From contig OZ038383.1 of assembly GCA_964036045.1 (NCBI GenBank), forward strand, positions 68,903,888 through 68,967,887: a stretch of 64,000 nucleotides of DNA. The letters run 5' to 3'. Source of the stretch: Eutreptiella sp. 'Long Island Sound 2002'. Its lineage: Eukaryota > Euglenozoa > Euglenophyceae > Eutreptiales > Eutreptiaceae. Of this stretch, positions 1 through 10,517 are shown one piece after another. The position numbers and the translations under genes are program-made. Every line of letters starts with the position of its first letter. Position 1 is the first letter of the stretch. The notes beneath the pieces were generated by a model. That model was not told the origin of the DNA and did not search any database. It was given only the letters and a program-made list of their open reading frames with translations.

Positions 1-306
1 ATCTACGCTCTGTGGATCCCAGGGTGTAATAAGGTGTATATTGACCAGAGAGGAGCGCATGGTTGTATTTGATCGAGGTCGTGAGCACATAATTCAGGCC
101 ACGGATTGGGGCCTTATGCACCAAGGGAAAAGGGCCGCTATGCCATTGCATGACTCGATCACGAAACATGGTTTCGAAAAGGAGATCATGACACCGCTGG
201 AGCAAGTCCAACCATCGAATGCGAATTCCGGGGAAGTGTTCTGGATGCACCGTTTCGGGAAATCCCGACTACTGACCCGGGCAATCCCCGATGTGCGACT
301 CCCCAA

Positions 307-979
307 ATGACACTAGCTCCTGAAAACGAAAAGTTTTTGTCTAAGACCAAAAACTCAACGTCAGAAAAAGGCGACGTGACTGCTAGGGCGAAAAGTTTTA
401 TTGAATGCATGCACAGCTCCCTCTCAATCAATGACAAACTACGTCTGGTTTATGAGTCTAAGAAATTCTGCGACTCAACACTTGCTAGTCAGGTGTTTGT
501 GAAGGCACGGAAACACATTAAAAGGGATACGGGGGTGGTCATTCGACGACAATTGCTGGTGAAGGTACCAATGATGGATTGTACCCTCAAATGAACGCTG
601 TATGGTATCATATTTGGGGAAATCGCGCGTGAGCCGAAAGCCCCAGCGGCTCTCAAGGACTATCTCGTAAGTTGCATTGCGCTTTCCGCAACGAACCCCC
701 ACGATTGGGGATTTGTGCAAGTCTTGCCAATTACATATCCCCACTAGTGATGTACTTAAGGTGTGTGATACCCCGGAACCCTGTGAGTGTGCGCACCTTG
801 CTGAGAAATGCGGTATACCCACAAGGGATGGGCACCGCGTAACAAGGGATTTAGGGTGGCTGCCATTGTTTTCGGGTCGCACGGATCCCAAGGCACTGAC
901 CCAGAATCTTAAAATTGCTCTTCTTCCCCAGTGGAACCATATCCGCGCTGAAGTGCACTCTGACCTGTATCCCGGGTAA
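307..979 (+). pseudogene. ORF remnants upstream of a reverse transcriptase
   Basis: Two short open stretches (307-594, 95 aa; 677-979, 100 aa) lie just upstream of, and on the same strand as, the RT remnant that starts near 1.25 kb. The first ends in a basic/hydrophobic segment (VVIRRQLLVKVP). The second has a Cys/His-rich patch (CKSCQLH, then CDTPEPCECAHL) followed by DGHRVTRDLGWLP. I do not recognise a named domain. The order suggests the N-terminal part of the same retroelement polyprotein broken by frameshifts, but this is inference from position and strand only. Confidence 0.3.
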
Positions 980-1245
980 CAAAGATCACCTCTCCCTATC
1001 TGCGATGGCAACAGTCCAAGGTTTTTATGGTGACCTACTTGCGACCACACCGAAAACCCACCACCTCTCCCATGTAAATTAGCAGTTAGGACAACTCCGA
1101 GTGTCTTGGGTAACAGACTAGTTCCACAAGGGCACTTCCGCATTGCGGGCTAGATGCAGAAACATTTGGTACCGTAGGTTCAAAGAGGCTTTTTTCCAGC
1201 GGCCAAAACGATTCTCCGAACTGCTTCGCACGCACACACCGGCTG

Positions 1246-2921
1246 ATGCCTCGGAGCAAGCTTTCCGATATGTTGTATCACGTGCCAAATCTTTCCTCTC
1301 CCGGGAACTTGACCCCCTTAGTGATGCACATCTCCACCCAGACTTGTGCTCGCGCCTCCAGGACCGTGTCCAAAGTGCTAAGGATGGAGTACACTATGTC
1401 ACAGGAGTTTGTGGACACATGGGGACACGCCCTCAGTGCATGCAATACAAAGCTCCAACGATATATCGCCCGCGCCCCCCCACCCGGTGGGACACCAACC
1501 CCCAAGTCCAACGGACAATACACTAGGGGACTGAAGGGAAAATACCGGCCCTGCAATTCTGGTGACGACCCACCCCTCATTGCTCCTCTCCATGCACCTC
1601 GGCAATCTAACCCCACTGTATGTGCTCAGCCACCTACGTATGCTGGACCAGCGAAGCTTGGTGTGGCAATCTCAAGGCCTGTGGTCCTACGCGACCATTC
1701 ATGTTATGTGACACCCCAAATGCCCCACCACACTTCATGCTACCACCGTGGTACAACACGCAGTTGTGCGCTACCGGCACCCAACTGCAAGTTGCTGCTG
1801 AAGTATAAGAGTCTCGAATGTGCCTCCCCGCCCGTTATAAAAATGAGAGAGGTTCTTACTTATGCCTGCCACCCTTTTCAGAAAATACAGATGCTCATGG
1901 GCCGTGCTTTAAGCTTGTTATGGAAAATGGCGGCGGAGGTTTTCAAGTCACGTGAACGCATTGTGATGCCCCAAGTGTTGCATACTATCAAACAGTGGGC
2001 GTCACAATTGGAATAATCCCAGTTTGCAGGAACGAGTGCGCCATTTTGGAATGAAATGGACGTGCAGGAAATGTTTCCAGAAATTCCTGTGTCGTGGACC
2101 CCCGCCCCGGTATGGAGCCACAACCCACTAAAAGCGAAGAAGAACACCAGGGGACCGGTGGAATTTTATTTGGCTAAAGATGGGAACCGACGAATGGACA
2201 ACACGGTCCATGGATCACGGGATGTTTTCTGTAAATTCACTTTGCATGACGTTCTACATTATAATCTTTTTGAATTGCATGCCAATGACGTTTTTGTGTC
2301 CCCGTCGTCCGTGATGTCACAGAACACTGTGATCCCCATTGGGGGCTCAACGTGTGCACAAGCGGCTTCACTGGTTTTAATCCACCGGGAGCTGAGAGGT
2401 GACTTGCATGAAGAACTAAATCACTTGATGTGGCTGTGCTATAGAGATAATTTCCTCATTTTGCACCAACCAACGGAGGTGGATTTTTCCCTGGACCTCT
2501 CGACCACAAAAATCCATCAGGGTTTTGCGAGGATGACAAATATGGAAATAACAATTGAACAGCAGGGCCAGCGACTCTGCTTCTTGGAGTGTGAATTGTG
2601 CTCCCCGTATGGACCGAACCCACTGTCTTTGCCCAATTATGCAGAGCAGCCGATGCAAGGCTCATCACCACCACAATGGAAAAAGATGCCGGACGCTCTT
2701 TACCGAACGCCCAATGCATGTTGCAATCATGGATTCTGTCAGTGGTAAAACAGTGTTTACGCTATTGGATTACACCGGAAACAAAACAAGTCAATGTGCA
2801 ACGGGTGGTGAGTCTCCTAAACAAAAAAGACATGCCGAAACGATGGTGGACGGGGAACCTCAGGAAAAGCCTGAATAAATGGGGTGAAATACGCCTATGT
2901 ACTGTAACAGAAGGAGAATGA
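1246..2921 (+). pseudogene. reverse transcriptase remnant with YRDN catalytic centre
   Basis: One frame is open from 1246 to 2748 apart from a single in-frame TAA at 2014-2016. RT-like blocks occur in the right order: motif A-like MDVQEMFPEIP (from 2056), motif B-like VIPIGGSTCAQAASL (about 2330-2375), motif C-like LCYRDNFL (YRDN at 2440-2451) and a grip-like LCFLECEL (about 2575-2600). After a probable frameshift a thumb-like basic segment (VVSLLNKKDMPKRWW) follows in another frame to 2921. The second catalytic Asp of the usual YxDD is Asn. The family is not one I can name; the divergent centre and FLECEL block recall Penelope-like or related RTs. The copy is decayed and no ends are seen. 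Confidence 0.55.
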
Positions 2922-5123
2922 CAGAAGTGCCGAGAATGGTATGTTTTCTACATCTGGAATGATGATGCTACGGGTACGCAGAACCGTCTCTTTCTTCCAT
3001 CTCTCTTAAGGGCGACACGGCGGGGTGACCATGCATGATGTGTATGTATGCCAGTGCATGCAACCCAGTGATATGTGCTTTATGAATGCAAATGATACCC
3101 AAGCTCAAGTGAACAATAGATGGTCCCATGCCTGCATGTGCGCCATCCTGTTTGTTTGCTACTGTGCTGCAGAATACACCGGTGTAAGTGGCTGTTTTGT
3201 TTCTCCTTCGCTCTTGCATTGCACTGCTGGGGTCCTAGGGAAAACACTTGTGCCGTGTCTTGCCACCTGACGAAGCACTAGATTTTGAGACTTGATAACA
3301 AGATCAACGATTAAGTTGCCTTAATGCAATCAACCGTTCTCCGAGACGATCCATGGCAATTTGTTCTCATTATACAAGCGTCCCCCGGCATGTTCAATGG
3401 GGGGACTCATCTTCCATGAAGTCAACTTAATACAAGGTGGGAGAGTCGCTATGACAACCCGATGTGAGGTCCACTCTTCTCTCAGATATGCCTTGTCGCC
3501 TTCGCTCCTCTTCACTTCCTCCCCTACTTACCTCCGTGGCAGGCTCATTGTGAGTTCGCGCTCCCGACATGGGCCTTCGCTTGCCTTCCTCTGCATGCTA
3601 ACTTTGGGGAACATTCTTCCCGAAAGGGTGCGAGCAATAGTCTCAGCCGCTTTGTGCTTCACCCTCTTGCTCTTCCTCCCGGGGGAGCCATGGGCCAATG
3701 ATCGACTTTTGTTTTGCTCTTTGCCGCGTGCCATGTTCAATTGATTTTGGCTGAGGAGTTGGTGCCTGTTGGCCTGTTGGAGTAGTTGTCTCTCTGAACA
3801 ACTTGCTAGGGCGGCATGGTGGGGTGCCACCATCCCTTCTCAAATTGGATCATTGACAACTTGTCTCATCGCGAGGATGTTGTGAAGCCGGAACTTGTTG
3901 TTGTGGGCGGTCACGGGTCAAAACGGCGACCCTTTAATGGGCGGGCATACTCGGCTTGCGTGTGATGTTGTCATGCCCCAAGAACCGCAATACTTTTGAA
4001 CTCCATTTATGCGATCCAAGGATGGGCCGTTTGAAGGGAAATCGAAACGTCGTGGTGGATTTTTTGGCCACCTTCTTGCAGACTATTCAGTGAGTCGAGG
4101 CATGTCCCTAAGCTGAGAGGGGACGATGTGGTGAAAAAGCAACGAACGAATTGTTTCCGGCGTCTTCGTCCACATTGCTTTACTTTCCTGGTCCTACGAC
4201 CCCTTGAAGATGGCATTTGGCATTTAGGTGTTGCAAAGCAGTGTGTCCTTAATGTCATAAAGGTGATTGTCATTGACCCATGGTTCTGTGGTACTATCTT
4301 GAACCATAAAATATTTTTCCGAAGTCGCCAATCAACCAAATTATACCGATTGCATGACAATGTCTTTGCATGACAATGTCTTTTCGAACTGCCGCCGTTT
4401 AGTGGCCATAGCACTTAAGGTGTGAGCCATCATGCATGAAATATCAAACACCATACTTGGATTCTCGCGGCGTGTGAACACCCTTTCTTGCTTTCGTGGT
4501 GCTTTTAATCTTTTCACGGCGTCCTTGTCGAGCGCGTCATTGGCAAGAAATACTTTTCATGATAAAGGCCACTTAGATTAGGTACATTTGGTGAGCGTGC
4601 AGGCAAGCAACTTGTCAATGGTGCAACCTCATTGTGCCGCCGATGTGCCAATCCTTGCCGAAAATCATCCAAACTCCCATGGAAGAAGAATGAGGTCATG
4701 CGGCACAATGTTTCCAAAAGGGTGAAAAAGATTCCAGAATAGAGTGAATGGAGGCGGTGGTTTGAATGCACGGTTGAGTCTTCTCTCGAATACTTCGGTT
4801 GTACATAGTTATGTCAAACGCAACGCCAAGGGCAACGAGCAAGTGTGCATGTTCATGGACGAGTGCATGAACTAGTATGACGGTGGGCCTGTTTGGCGAA
4901 GCCAAGGCGTAGCAAGTGGAAGCGTGAGGTGACGACGCACGTGAGGTGATGACACACATTGTGTGGGAATTCCCTCGCGCTCCGACATCTTGGACAAACC
5001 AACAATGGCAGATGTAGAGAAATCATGCCATCTCATTTTTTTTTCTCGCCTCATCACTTCTTAGCCAAACCTCACTTGTTTCCCGGTTTCGCTCGCCATC
5101 GCCGCACTTTCCGAATGAGGGCA
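2922..5123. other. no recognisable gene
   Basis: Only short unrelated open frames on both strands. I see no motif, repeat or RNA gene here that I can support. It is flanking sequence between the RT remnant and the left end of element X. Confidence 0.5.
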
Positions 5124-5155
5124 TGGGATGCGCTGCTCTAGGGCGTGGTGCGGAA
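5124..5155 (+). repeat. left terminal inverted repeat of X
   Basis: Matches the reverse complement of 21640-21671 at about 26 of 32 positions (tgggatg, then ctaggg, then gtggtgcgga). It is immediately followed by a C homopolymer. Confidence 0.5.
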
Positions 5156-5310
5156 CCCCCCCCCCCCCCCGGATTTCAGGGTTTTCAATGCGGCTGGAAC
5201 ACGGACCTTCACGTGTTACACGGGTGCACTATGATGCAACAGGCTGCCTCGCATGTCTCGTTTGCTCGGTGTTGCCCTTTTTGCCCTTTTTGCAATTTGG
5301 TTCATTTGTG

Positions 5311-5436
5311 CTCTAACTAGTTAGAACAGGGTTAGAGCACTAGTTATCGCGGGGGTTATCGTCCGATAACCTGGTTATCACGCTAGTAATCGCGCGAAAA
5401 CTAGTTATCGCGTGAGTTCTTGCTGGGCTTATCGCG
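5311..5436. repeat. ctaactag / ttatcgcg motif cluster (left)
   Basis: Repeated short motifs ctctaactag, ttagagcac, ctagttatcgcg and atcgcgcgaaaactag. The same vocabulary recurs at 6919-7103 and 21357-21460, so these look like subterminal repeats of X, possibly protein-binding sites. That role is inference. Confidence 0.55.
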
Positions 5437-5493
5437 CTGTATTTGCTCTTGTTCCACGTTTCGCGTCTTCGCCTTAGCTCACAAACTATTTAC

Positions 5494-6541
5494 TATGGCC
5501 CTTGCTGCTGCCCACGCTTCGTGTGAGCACCATCAAAAGCTCCTTGGGATTCGTCACCTTGGCGGACCTGAGGGGTTTACGATGGGTGACACCCAAGTGA
5601 CGCGCCCTGTGGCGAGCCTTTTTGACAATGGTGTGGACTTCGGACTCATCACCCATCGTTTCCCCCCTCATGGTGGACAACAAGGACCCATTGGTTCTCA
5701 ACGACTACATCTTCGAGGTTGCTAGAGGTAAATCTAGGGGTTGCTAGATTTTCATCTAGCTTCGTCCGGAGGATGTGGAGGCGGTGGTTGAGTCGGTCAC
5801 GGCCCATGCCGGAGGTGGAGGAATTGGGCGGTGGGGGGGGAATGGACAAGCCCCACCACCCCCTCGTGATTAGTGTCCAGAAGGTAAGGATCAGACCTAG
5901 TACGGGGAAGGGAAAACGTTTCGTTTCCCTTACCCCTTACCCACAACACCCGCCGGGTCTCCACTGAGGACCCTGAAACCAAGCTCCCCATGCACTCCCT
6001 TTGCCCAACAAAGGAGTGGGAGCGTGAGTGGTAGGGGGTCACCACTCCCAACATTGTTTCGGGGCAGGGGGTGATTCTTTTTCCTTTTGGGCCAACACCT
6101 CCCATTATTGGGGAGGCCGAGGAAGTGGTTGAGGCAGAGCCCATGGGGCCCTTCAATAGGGATCCAATGGATCTTGTGGTCACCACCAGGGACAAGTTGG
6201 TGGTGAACCACTTGCTTGAGCACGATTTTTTGAGCCTTGTGCAGCCCGAGAGTCTTTGGGAAGACCTAGGGAGGGTGCCTCCCTCAGAGAAGGCACCCAT
6301 TTTCCATGAGAACCCCCCCATTGTGTGCAGGCCCAAAGATTCAGGGGCCCGCTGTACAATGTACAGCAACTGTGGGGCCGCAACCACCACAAGCGCAACC
6401 CCCACAAGCTCCACGATAGGCCGGTCCGCAAAAGGATCGCAGATCGTGAGCTTGAGACCGCGAAAAAGCACGACCAGGGTGGCTGAAGCTACCTTGAGGC
6501 CTCCCGTCCCAAAGCATCCAAATTGTACGCCCCCAAGGGAC
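5494..6541 (+). pseudogene. unrecognised coding remnant of element X
   Basis: Open pieces in sequence on the plus strand: from ATG 5494, a segment containing SPLMVDNKDPLVLNDYIFEV up to about 5727, a possible 32-nt GT..AG gap (5728-5759, itself CTAG-rich), then EDVEAVVESV, then an open frame 6071-6541 (EAEEVVEAEPMGPF...LLEHDFLSLVQPESLWEDLG). Frameshifts and at least one stop break the reading. I do not recognise a domain. It leads directly into the dioxygenase-like remnant and may be its N-terminal half. Confidence 0.35.
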
Positions 6542-6906
6542 TGAGACCATGCGCCTTCACGCCAATTTGCGTGATGGGGCGCCCATGGCGCCGATTGCAT
6601 GTCCGTGTGGGGTCTTTCAGGGGAGGAGATTTTTGGGTGGAAAGTTGTGGCCTGCTGAATCCCTCCTTGAGGGACAAAAAGCGGCACACCTGCGTGTACA
6701 AGGGTTATGAGGTTGTGGGTTGGGCATGCAAGGTCACACCACAAGCCCCGGTGTTGTTCAACATCCGGGCACTACATGCTCCATTGCCATGGGAGGGTGA
6801 GCGATGGGGCGTGATTTTCTACATTGCACGGGGGTTGCCACATTGCACGCCTACGTGGCGGCGGGCACCTCTTAACCTTGGTTTTAGCTTGCCTAGTGTG
6901 CACTAA
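6523..6906 (+). pseudogene. 2OG/Fe(II) dioxygenase-like remnant (TET/JBP-type suspected)
   Basis: The open frame reads GSFRGGDFWVES, then VLFNIRALHAPLPWEGERW, then GVIFYIARG. This is the C-terminal half typical of 2-oxoglutarate/Fe(II) dioxygenases: GG.xWV strand, distal iron His, 2OG-binding Arg in GERW, final strand. The expected N-terminal HxD iron site seems to sit just upstream in another frame as RLHANLRDG (about 6550-6575), with Asn where Asp is usual, so a frameshift and a lost ligand make this copy inactive. Transposons carrying TET/JBP-family dioxygenases are known (for example KDZ elements of fungi and algae). Assignment to that family here is inference from motif spacing. Confidence 0.45.
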
Positions 6907-6918
6907 ACCCCCCCAACT

Positions 6919-7103
6919 AGTGTGCACTAACCCTTGATCTAACTACTTATCGTGGTAGTTTTCGCCCTCTAACTGGGTGCTCTAACTAGTTATCGCGCCG
7001 TGTTATCGCGCTCTAACTGAGTTATCGCAAGGGCCAACACGGGGGCTATCGCGCGAAAACTAGTTGGAGCACGAGTTATGGCGTGGGTTGTCGCACGTGT
7101 TTT
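6919..7103. repeat. ctaactag / ttatcgcg motif cluster (inner left)
   Basis: Dense array of ctctaactag, ttatcgcg and gcgcgaaaactag. It is the second cluster of X, directly outside the DIRS left end, and mirrors the cluster at 21357-21460 on the other side. Confidence 0.55.
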
Positions 7104-7144
7104 TTGAGGCCGCTGCGTCAAAACCGCAAAGTAAGATGTGGATA

Positions 7145-7450
7145 TAATAGCCCTATGTATGGGCCAGCACCCCCTTTTACCCCACAGTGGTAGGCCTGAT
7201 CTATTGCACACTTTCGATTGTACAACATGCCTGTTGGGGTCATCTGTGGTGTGTTGCCAAGGGGAGCGGAGGGCAAGTTCGGGTCCATCAATGTTCCAAG
7301 CCGGCTCCGCCCGCATCCCCAATTCTGTGGCCCTAATATATGGATAGAATAGGCATGTGTATGGGCGTGCACTCTGTTTCACTCCACGGCGTTGGGCTTG
7401 TCCTGTTGCACACTTTTGATTGTACACCATGCTTGCCGGGTTCATCTCGT
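7145..7450 (+). repeat. DIRS left-end direct repeat, about 1.6 units
   Basis: A unit of about 190 bp containing ttgcac..cgattgtacaacatgcc and gggtccatcaatgttccaa is present once and then partly again (second start near 7331). The same unit occurs in the same orientation at 21016-21240, so it is a terminal direct repeat of the element. Confidence 0.65.
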
Positions 7451-7554
7451 CGTCGTCGTCCCGGACCATTCTCCATGTTGGCGAGCCGTCGATGATTGCG
7501 ACGCTCCGACGGCATGAGAAAGGCACCCATAGTTGCGGGGTGCTTCCGACAGGG

Positions 7555-7667
7555 CATATTTGCTCACGTAAAAACAAAAAGCAGACTGCACAAGGACAAT
7601 GCAGAAACATGCAGTCCAGACTACACTTATGGCTGTGACTGCTGCTGTCCCTGCTTCCCGACATCCT
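7555..7667 (-). repeat. DIRS inverted repeat, left arm
   Basis: The reverse complement matches 20714-20826 at roughly nine of ten positions (ggatgtcgggaagcaggga through ctgcattgtccttgtgcag). An inverted pair about 13 kb apart in a recombinase-bearing element is the expected DIRS arrangement. Confidence 0.75.
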
Positions 7668-7689
7668 CCCTGTGAACCCCGCTCCGTGG

Positions 7690-8400
7690 TGGCCCCCTAG
7701 TGGGGGTAGTGGGGAGCTCCTGGGAGCAACCGAGCGCCTCCCTCAATCCCGGTCCAGCGGCGAAGGCTCCCGAGAGGGAGGAGATGCAGCGGCGACAGGG
7801 GAGAAGGCGGCGGTGGTATGGATGTGCCCTGTGAACTCCCCACGGCCCCTACAGCCGGTGATACCCGCCTAGAAGGCCGGTCTGGCGATGGGCCCTGCTG
7901 TGACGACACTGGGGAGCTCGCTGGGTCCGGTGACGGCCTACCTCAGGCCCATTCTAGTGGTGACGGCTACTGGCCAGGGCTAGGATGCGGCGACGGACGG
8001 AGCTCAAGTGACCAGGGTGAGGATGTGCCCCGTAAACCCCCTACGGCGACACAAGCTGATACCCGCCAAGAAGGCCAGCCTGGCGATGGGCTCTACCGTG
8101 ACGGCGGCGGGGAGCTCGCTTGGTCCAACAACGGCCTCCCACAGACCCGGTCCGGTGGCAACGGCTGCTGGTGAGGGCGGGAATGCAGCGGCGGATGGAG
8201 CCAAGGAGACCACGGGACGGACGTGCCTTGTGGACCCCCCAGGGCTCCCACAGCCGGTGATACCCGCCAAGACGGCCAGCCTGGCAATGCCCTCCTTTGA
8301 CGGCGGCGAGGAGCTCGCTGGGTCCAACGACGGCCTCCCTCAGGGCCGGTCCAGTGGCGACGGCTAGTGGCGAGGGCGGGGATGCAGCAGCGGACGGAGC
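7690..8400. repeat. tandem repeat, about 199-bp unit, 3.5 copies
   Basis: The landmark ggggagctc recurs at 7711, 7911, 8109 and about 8309, with periods of 200, 198 and about 200. Unit contents such as cggtgatacccgcc and gacggcctccct repeat in order. It sits between the left end repeats and gag, in the presumed leader of the DIRS element. Confidence 0.75.
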
Positions 8401-8416
8401 CCAATACACGAACGAC

Positions 8417-8965
8417 ATGTCGGCTGCTCAGGGTATGCACGCGGTGGGAAAGATCACGCTGAGGAACCCCGGGAATTCAAAGGTACAAGGCAAGGGTTTG
8501 TGGCAAGCCTGGGAGCTGACCATGGAGTTTTGGACTTTGGAGATGAGGCTAAACTCATGGAATGGTGGCACGATCGAGAAGACGGTTGGGATTCAGATAC
8601 GGTGCTAGATGAGTGGGACAGTGTGCAAACTGGTGACGCCTGCACAAAACGGCAATTTTCCCAAAAGGCGTGGACGAGAGGGTATGGACCCGGAGGGACA
8701 ATTACTCGTTTGGGATCGACATGTTTTGCTGTGTGAGTTACGAGGAGCCGTACACCACGTGCCCGTCGAACTTGACGCGGATTACCGACAGTTTGCAATG
8801 TGGTGTACTGCGGACTCTGAGCACGTCATCTTCATTGCAGGGGCTACAGTGCTGGTGAGGGGTGTAACCCTGCGGGCCCTAGGTGTCGCTCCGGGGACGT
8901 TGTTGGAGATGAGGGTCAGACTGGGGACTCGCAACCGCTGGCGGCATTGGCCGTCTTCCGGGTAG
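8417..8965 (+). pseudogene. DIRS gag-like region, N-terminal part
   Basis: Plus-strand coding remnants begin near ATG 8417 (MSAAQGMHAVGKITL) and pass through at least two frames to 8965, for example DRHVLLCELRGAVHHVPVEL. A weakly similar segment (DDHLCVAQPAAYTQLPV) is found at about 45.6 kb in the second DIRS-like copy, ahead of its clearly homologous gag core, which supports this being element coding sequence. No named domain. Confidence 0.4.
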
Positions 8966-9486
8966 AGAAGTATGTGACCTGGAGGGAATGTTTGGCGGGG
9001 TTGCCGACGACAGCTGGGGCGCTGACACGTGCCATAGAGAAAATGATAGGCAGGTTCAAAGGCAACTTGCCTTCGCTACTGACGGACGTCAGCGTCAACT
9101 GCCCGGGACTAGAGCCAGAGCATTTTTGGAAGGTGTTGGGATGTTTCGAAACGTATGTAGGTGCCCTGTTGGACTTCTCTGTGACGAGGTATGTGCAAGT
9201 ACGCCGCGAGGAGTATCACGACCCCGATGACTGGGATGCTTTGTAGGAGGCCCGCAGGGAGTACGGCGAAGTGGGACATCAGGTTCGGCTGCATGAGGAC
9301 CGTATGCGAGAACCCGGGCCTAGTGACGAGGAAGAGCGCCAGTACGAGGTCCTGAACCTGGAGAACGTGCACAAGATCAGGAAAAGGCCAGGTGCACCTA
9401 AGTGGACGGTTCGACTGAGCACAACCCTTCGTGACTACCTGCAGCAGCGGGAAAAAGCAGGCCAGTACGGTCTGGTCAATGCCATA

Positions 9487-10037
9487 TTCCTTTGTCTACG
9501 ATGTAGATGACGAAATGGGCGCTTCTAGGGGTCGGGAAAAACACCCTTGTTTTTACAACGCTTCTGGGGGTTTTTGAGGTAGCCCGACGCACTCGCGCAT
9601 GAGTTTTTATGCGGTTCAACCACTTTCAAGGAGAAAAGCACTTTGCATGTTGCCTCCAGCTTTGCTTCCACCGTTTTTAGCGTCGTATAGGGGTCGTTTG
9701 TTGGCCGCGTTTTCTACGTTCCGCTTTTGTGCTTCCGGTGGTGCTTCTGGAAGTGAGTCCCTCGTTTTCCGCGTTATCCGCGTTATCCGCGTTCCGGTTT
9801 TCTGCTTCTGGTTGTGCTGCTGGAAGCGTTTTCCGCGTTATCCGCGTTATCCGCGTTCCGGTTTTCTGCTTCTGGTCGTGCTTCTGGAAGCGTTTTGTGC
9901 GTTTTCCGCGTTATCCGCGTTCCAGAGCGTTACGGAGTGTTATTGTCGTTGTGCGCGTTCTCCTAGCTTACGGGGATAACGTACGGAGCGGAGGCGGGAG
10001 CGGAGGCCCAAAAATGGCGCTTCTGTAGACAAAGGAA
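9487..10037. mobile_element. 551-bp MITE with TA target duplication
   Basis: Perfect 13-bp terminal inverted repeats ttcctttgtctac (9487-9499) and gtagacaaaggaa (10025-10037), flanked by TA at 9485-9486 and 10038-10039. Removing the element and one TA rejoins the gag frame (VNA|IWDIM), and the second gag copy at 46.6 kb lacks it. It encodes nothing recognisable, so it is a non-autonomous element. A TA duplication fits Tc1/mariner-type mobilisation, which is inference. Confidence 0.88.
9715..9935. repeat. approximately 70-bp minisatellite inside the MITE
   Basis: Units built from gttttccgcgttatccgcg, ttccggttttctgcttctgg and gtgcttctggaagc repeat about three times, with the 9-bp gttatccgc itself doubled inside units. 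Confidence 0.75.
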
Positions 10038-10517
10038 TATGGGATATCATGCGCAACATGGATCGCCAAGGGAGTACTTACTTGAGGGAAGCATGGAAGA
10101 AGAAGCACAAGAAGGAGAAAAAGAAGTGCTGCAAGGAGCGCAAGAAGGCGAAACGGGCGAGCCAGAAGAACAAGAAAGGTAAGAGGCGCCGGTCGAGGGA
10201 TACTAAGTCCTCCAATGGGACTACAAGTGAGTCCAGTGACAGCTCGGAGAGCTCGTCGTCCCCACAGTCCAGTGGCAGAAGTGGACGACAAACAGCCACC
10301 CAACCAGCAAGCTGTGGGCGCAAAGGAAAGGTGGAAATCCGGTTTCTCGCTGTGGAGGCGAGAGTTTTGGTCGAAAAAGAGCCAGAAGTGGATCGACTGT
10401 ACCAACCCGCCAAAGGTGCCATGCCCCAAGTGTAGACAAAGTCATTGGTACCATGAAGCCGAGGCCTTTGGCTGTGGGGCCTGACTACGAGAGCAGAGAG
10501 GGGGGACGTGGGATGAG

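Larger units (their letters stand above)
8947..10435 (+). pseudogene. DIRS gag-like ORF, interrupted by a MITE
   Basis: One frame runs from 8947 to 10435 if the 551-bp MITE plus one TA (9487-10039) is removed; 553 bp out leaves the frame unchanged. The only other interruption is a TAG at 9244-9246. The first part (YVTWRECLAGLPTTAGALTR...DPDDWDAL) is homologous to 46083-46388 (MWREYLAGGPPTPQSL...DNDWDALG). The C-terminal part is Lys-rich then Ser-rich (KKHKKEKKK; SSESSSSPQSS), again matched in copy 2. A zinc-knuckle-like CPKCRQSHWYHEAEAFGC lies in a neighbouring frame at about 10420-10480, so a frameshift near the end is likely. Role: probable nucleic-acid-binding structural protein. Confidence 0.65.

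Noticed and set aside
5797-6744. 315-aa minus-strand ORF
   Set aside because: Opposite strand to the dioxygenase-like remnant and its upstream coding; no motif of its own.
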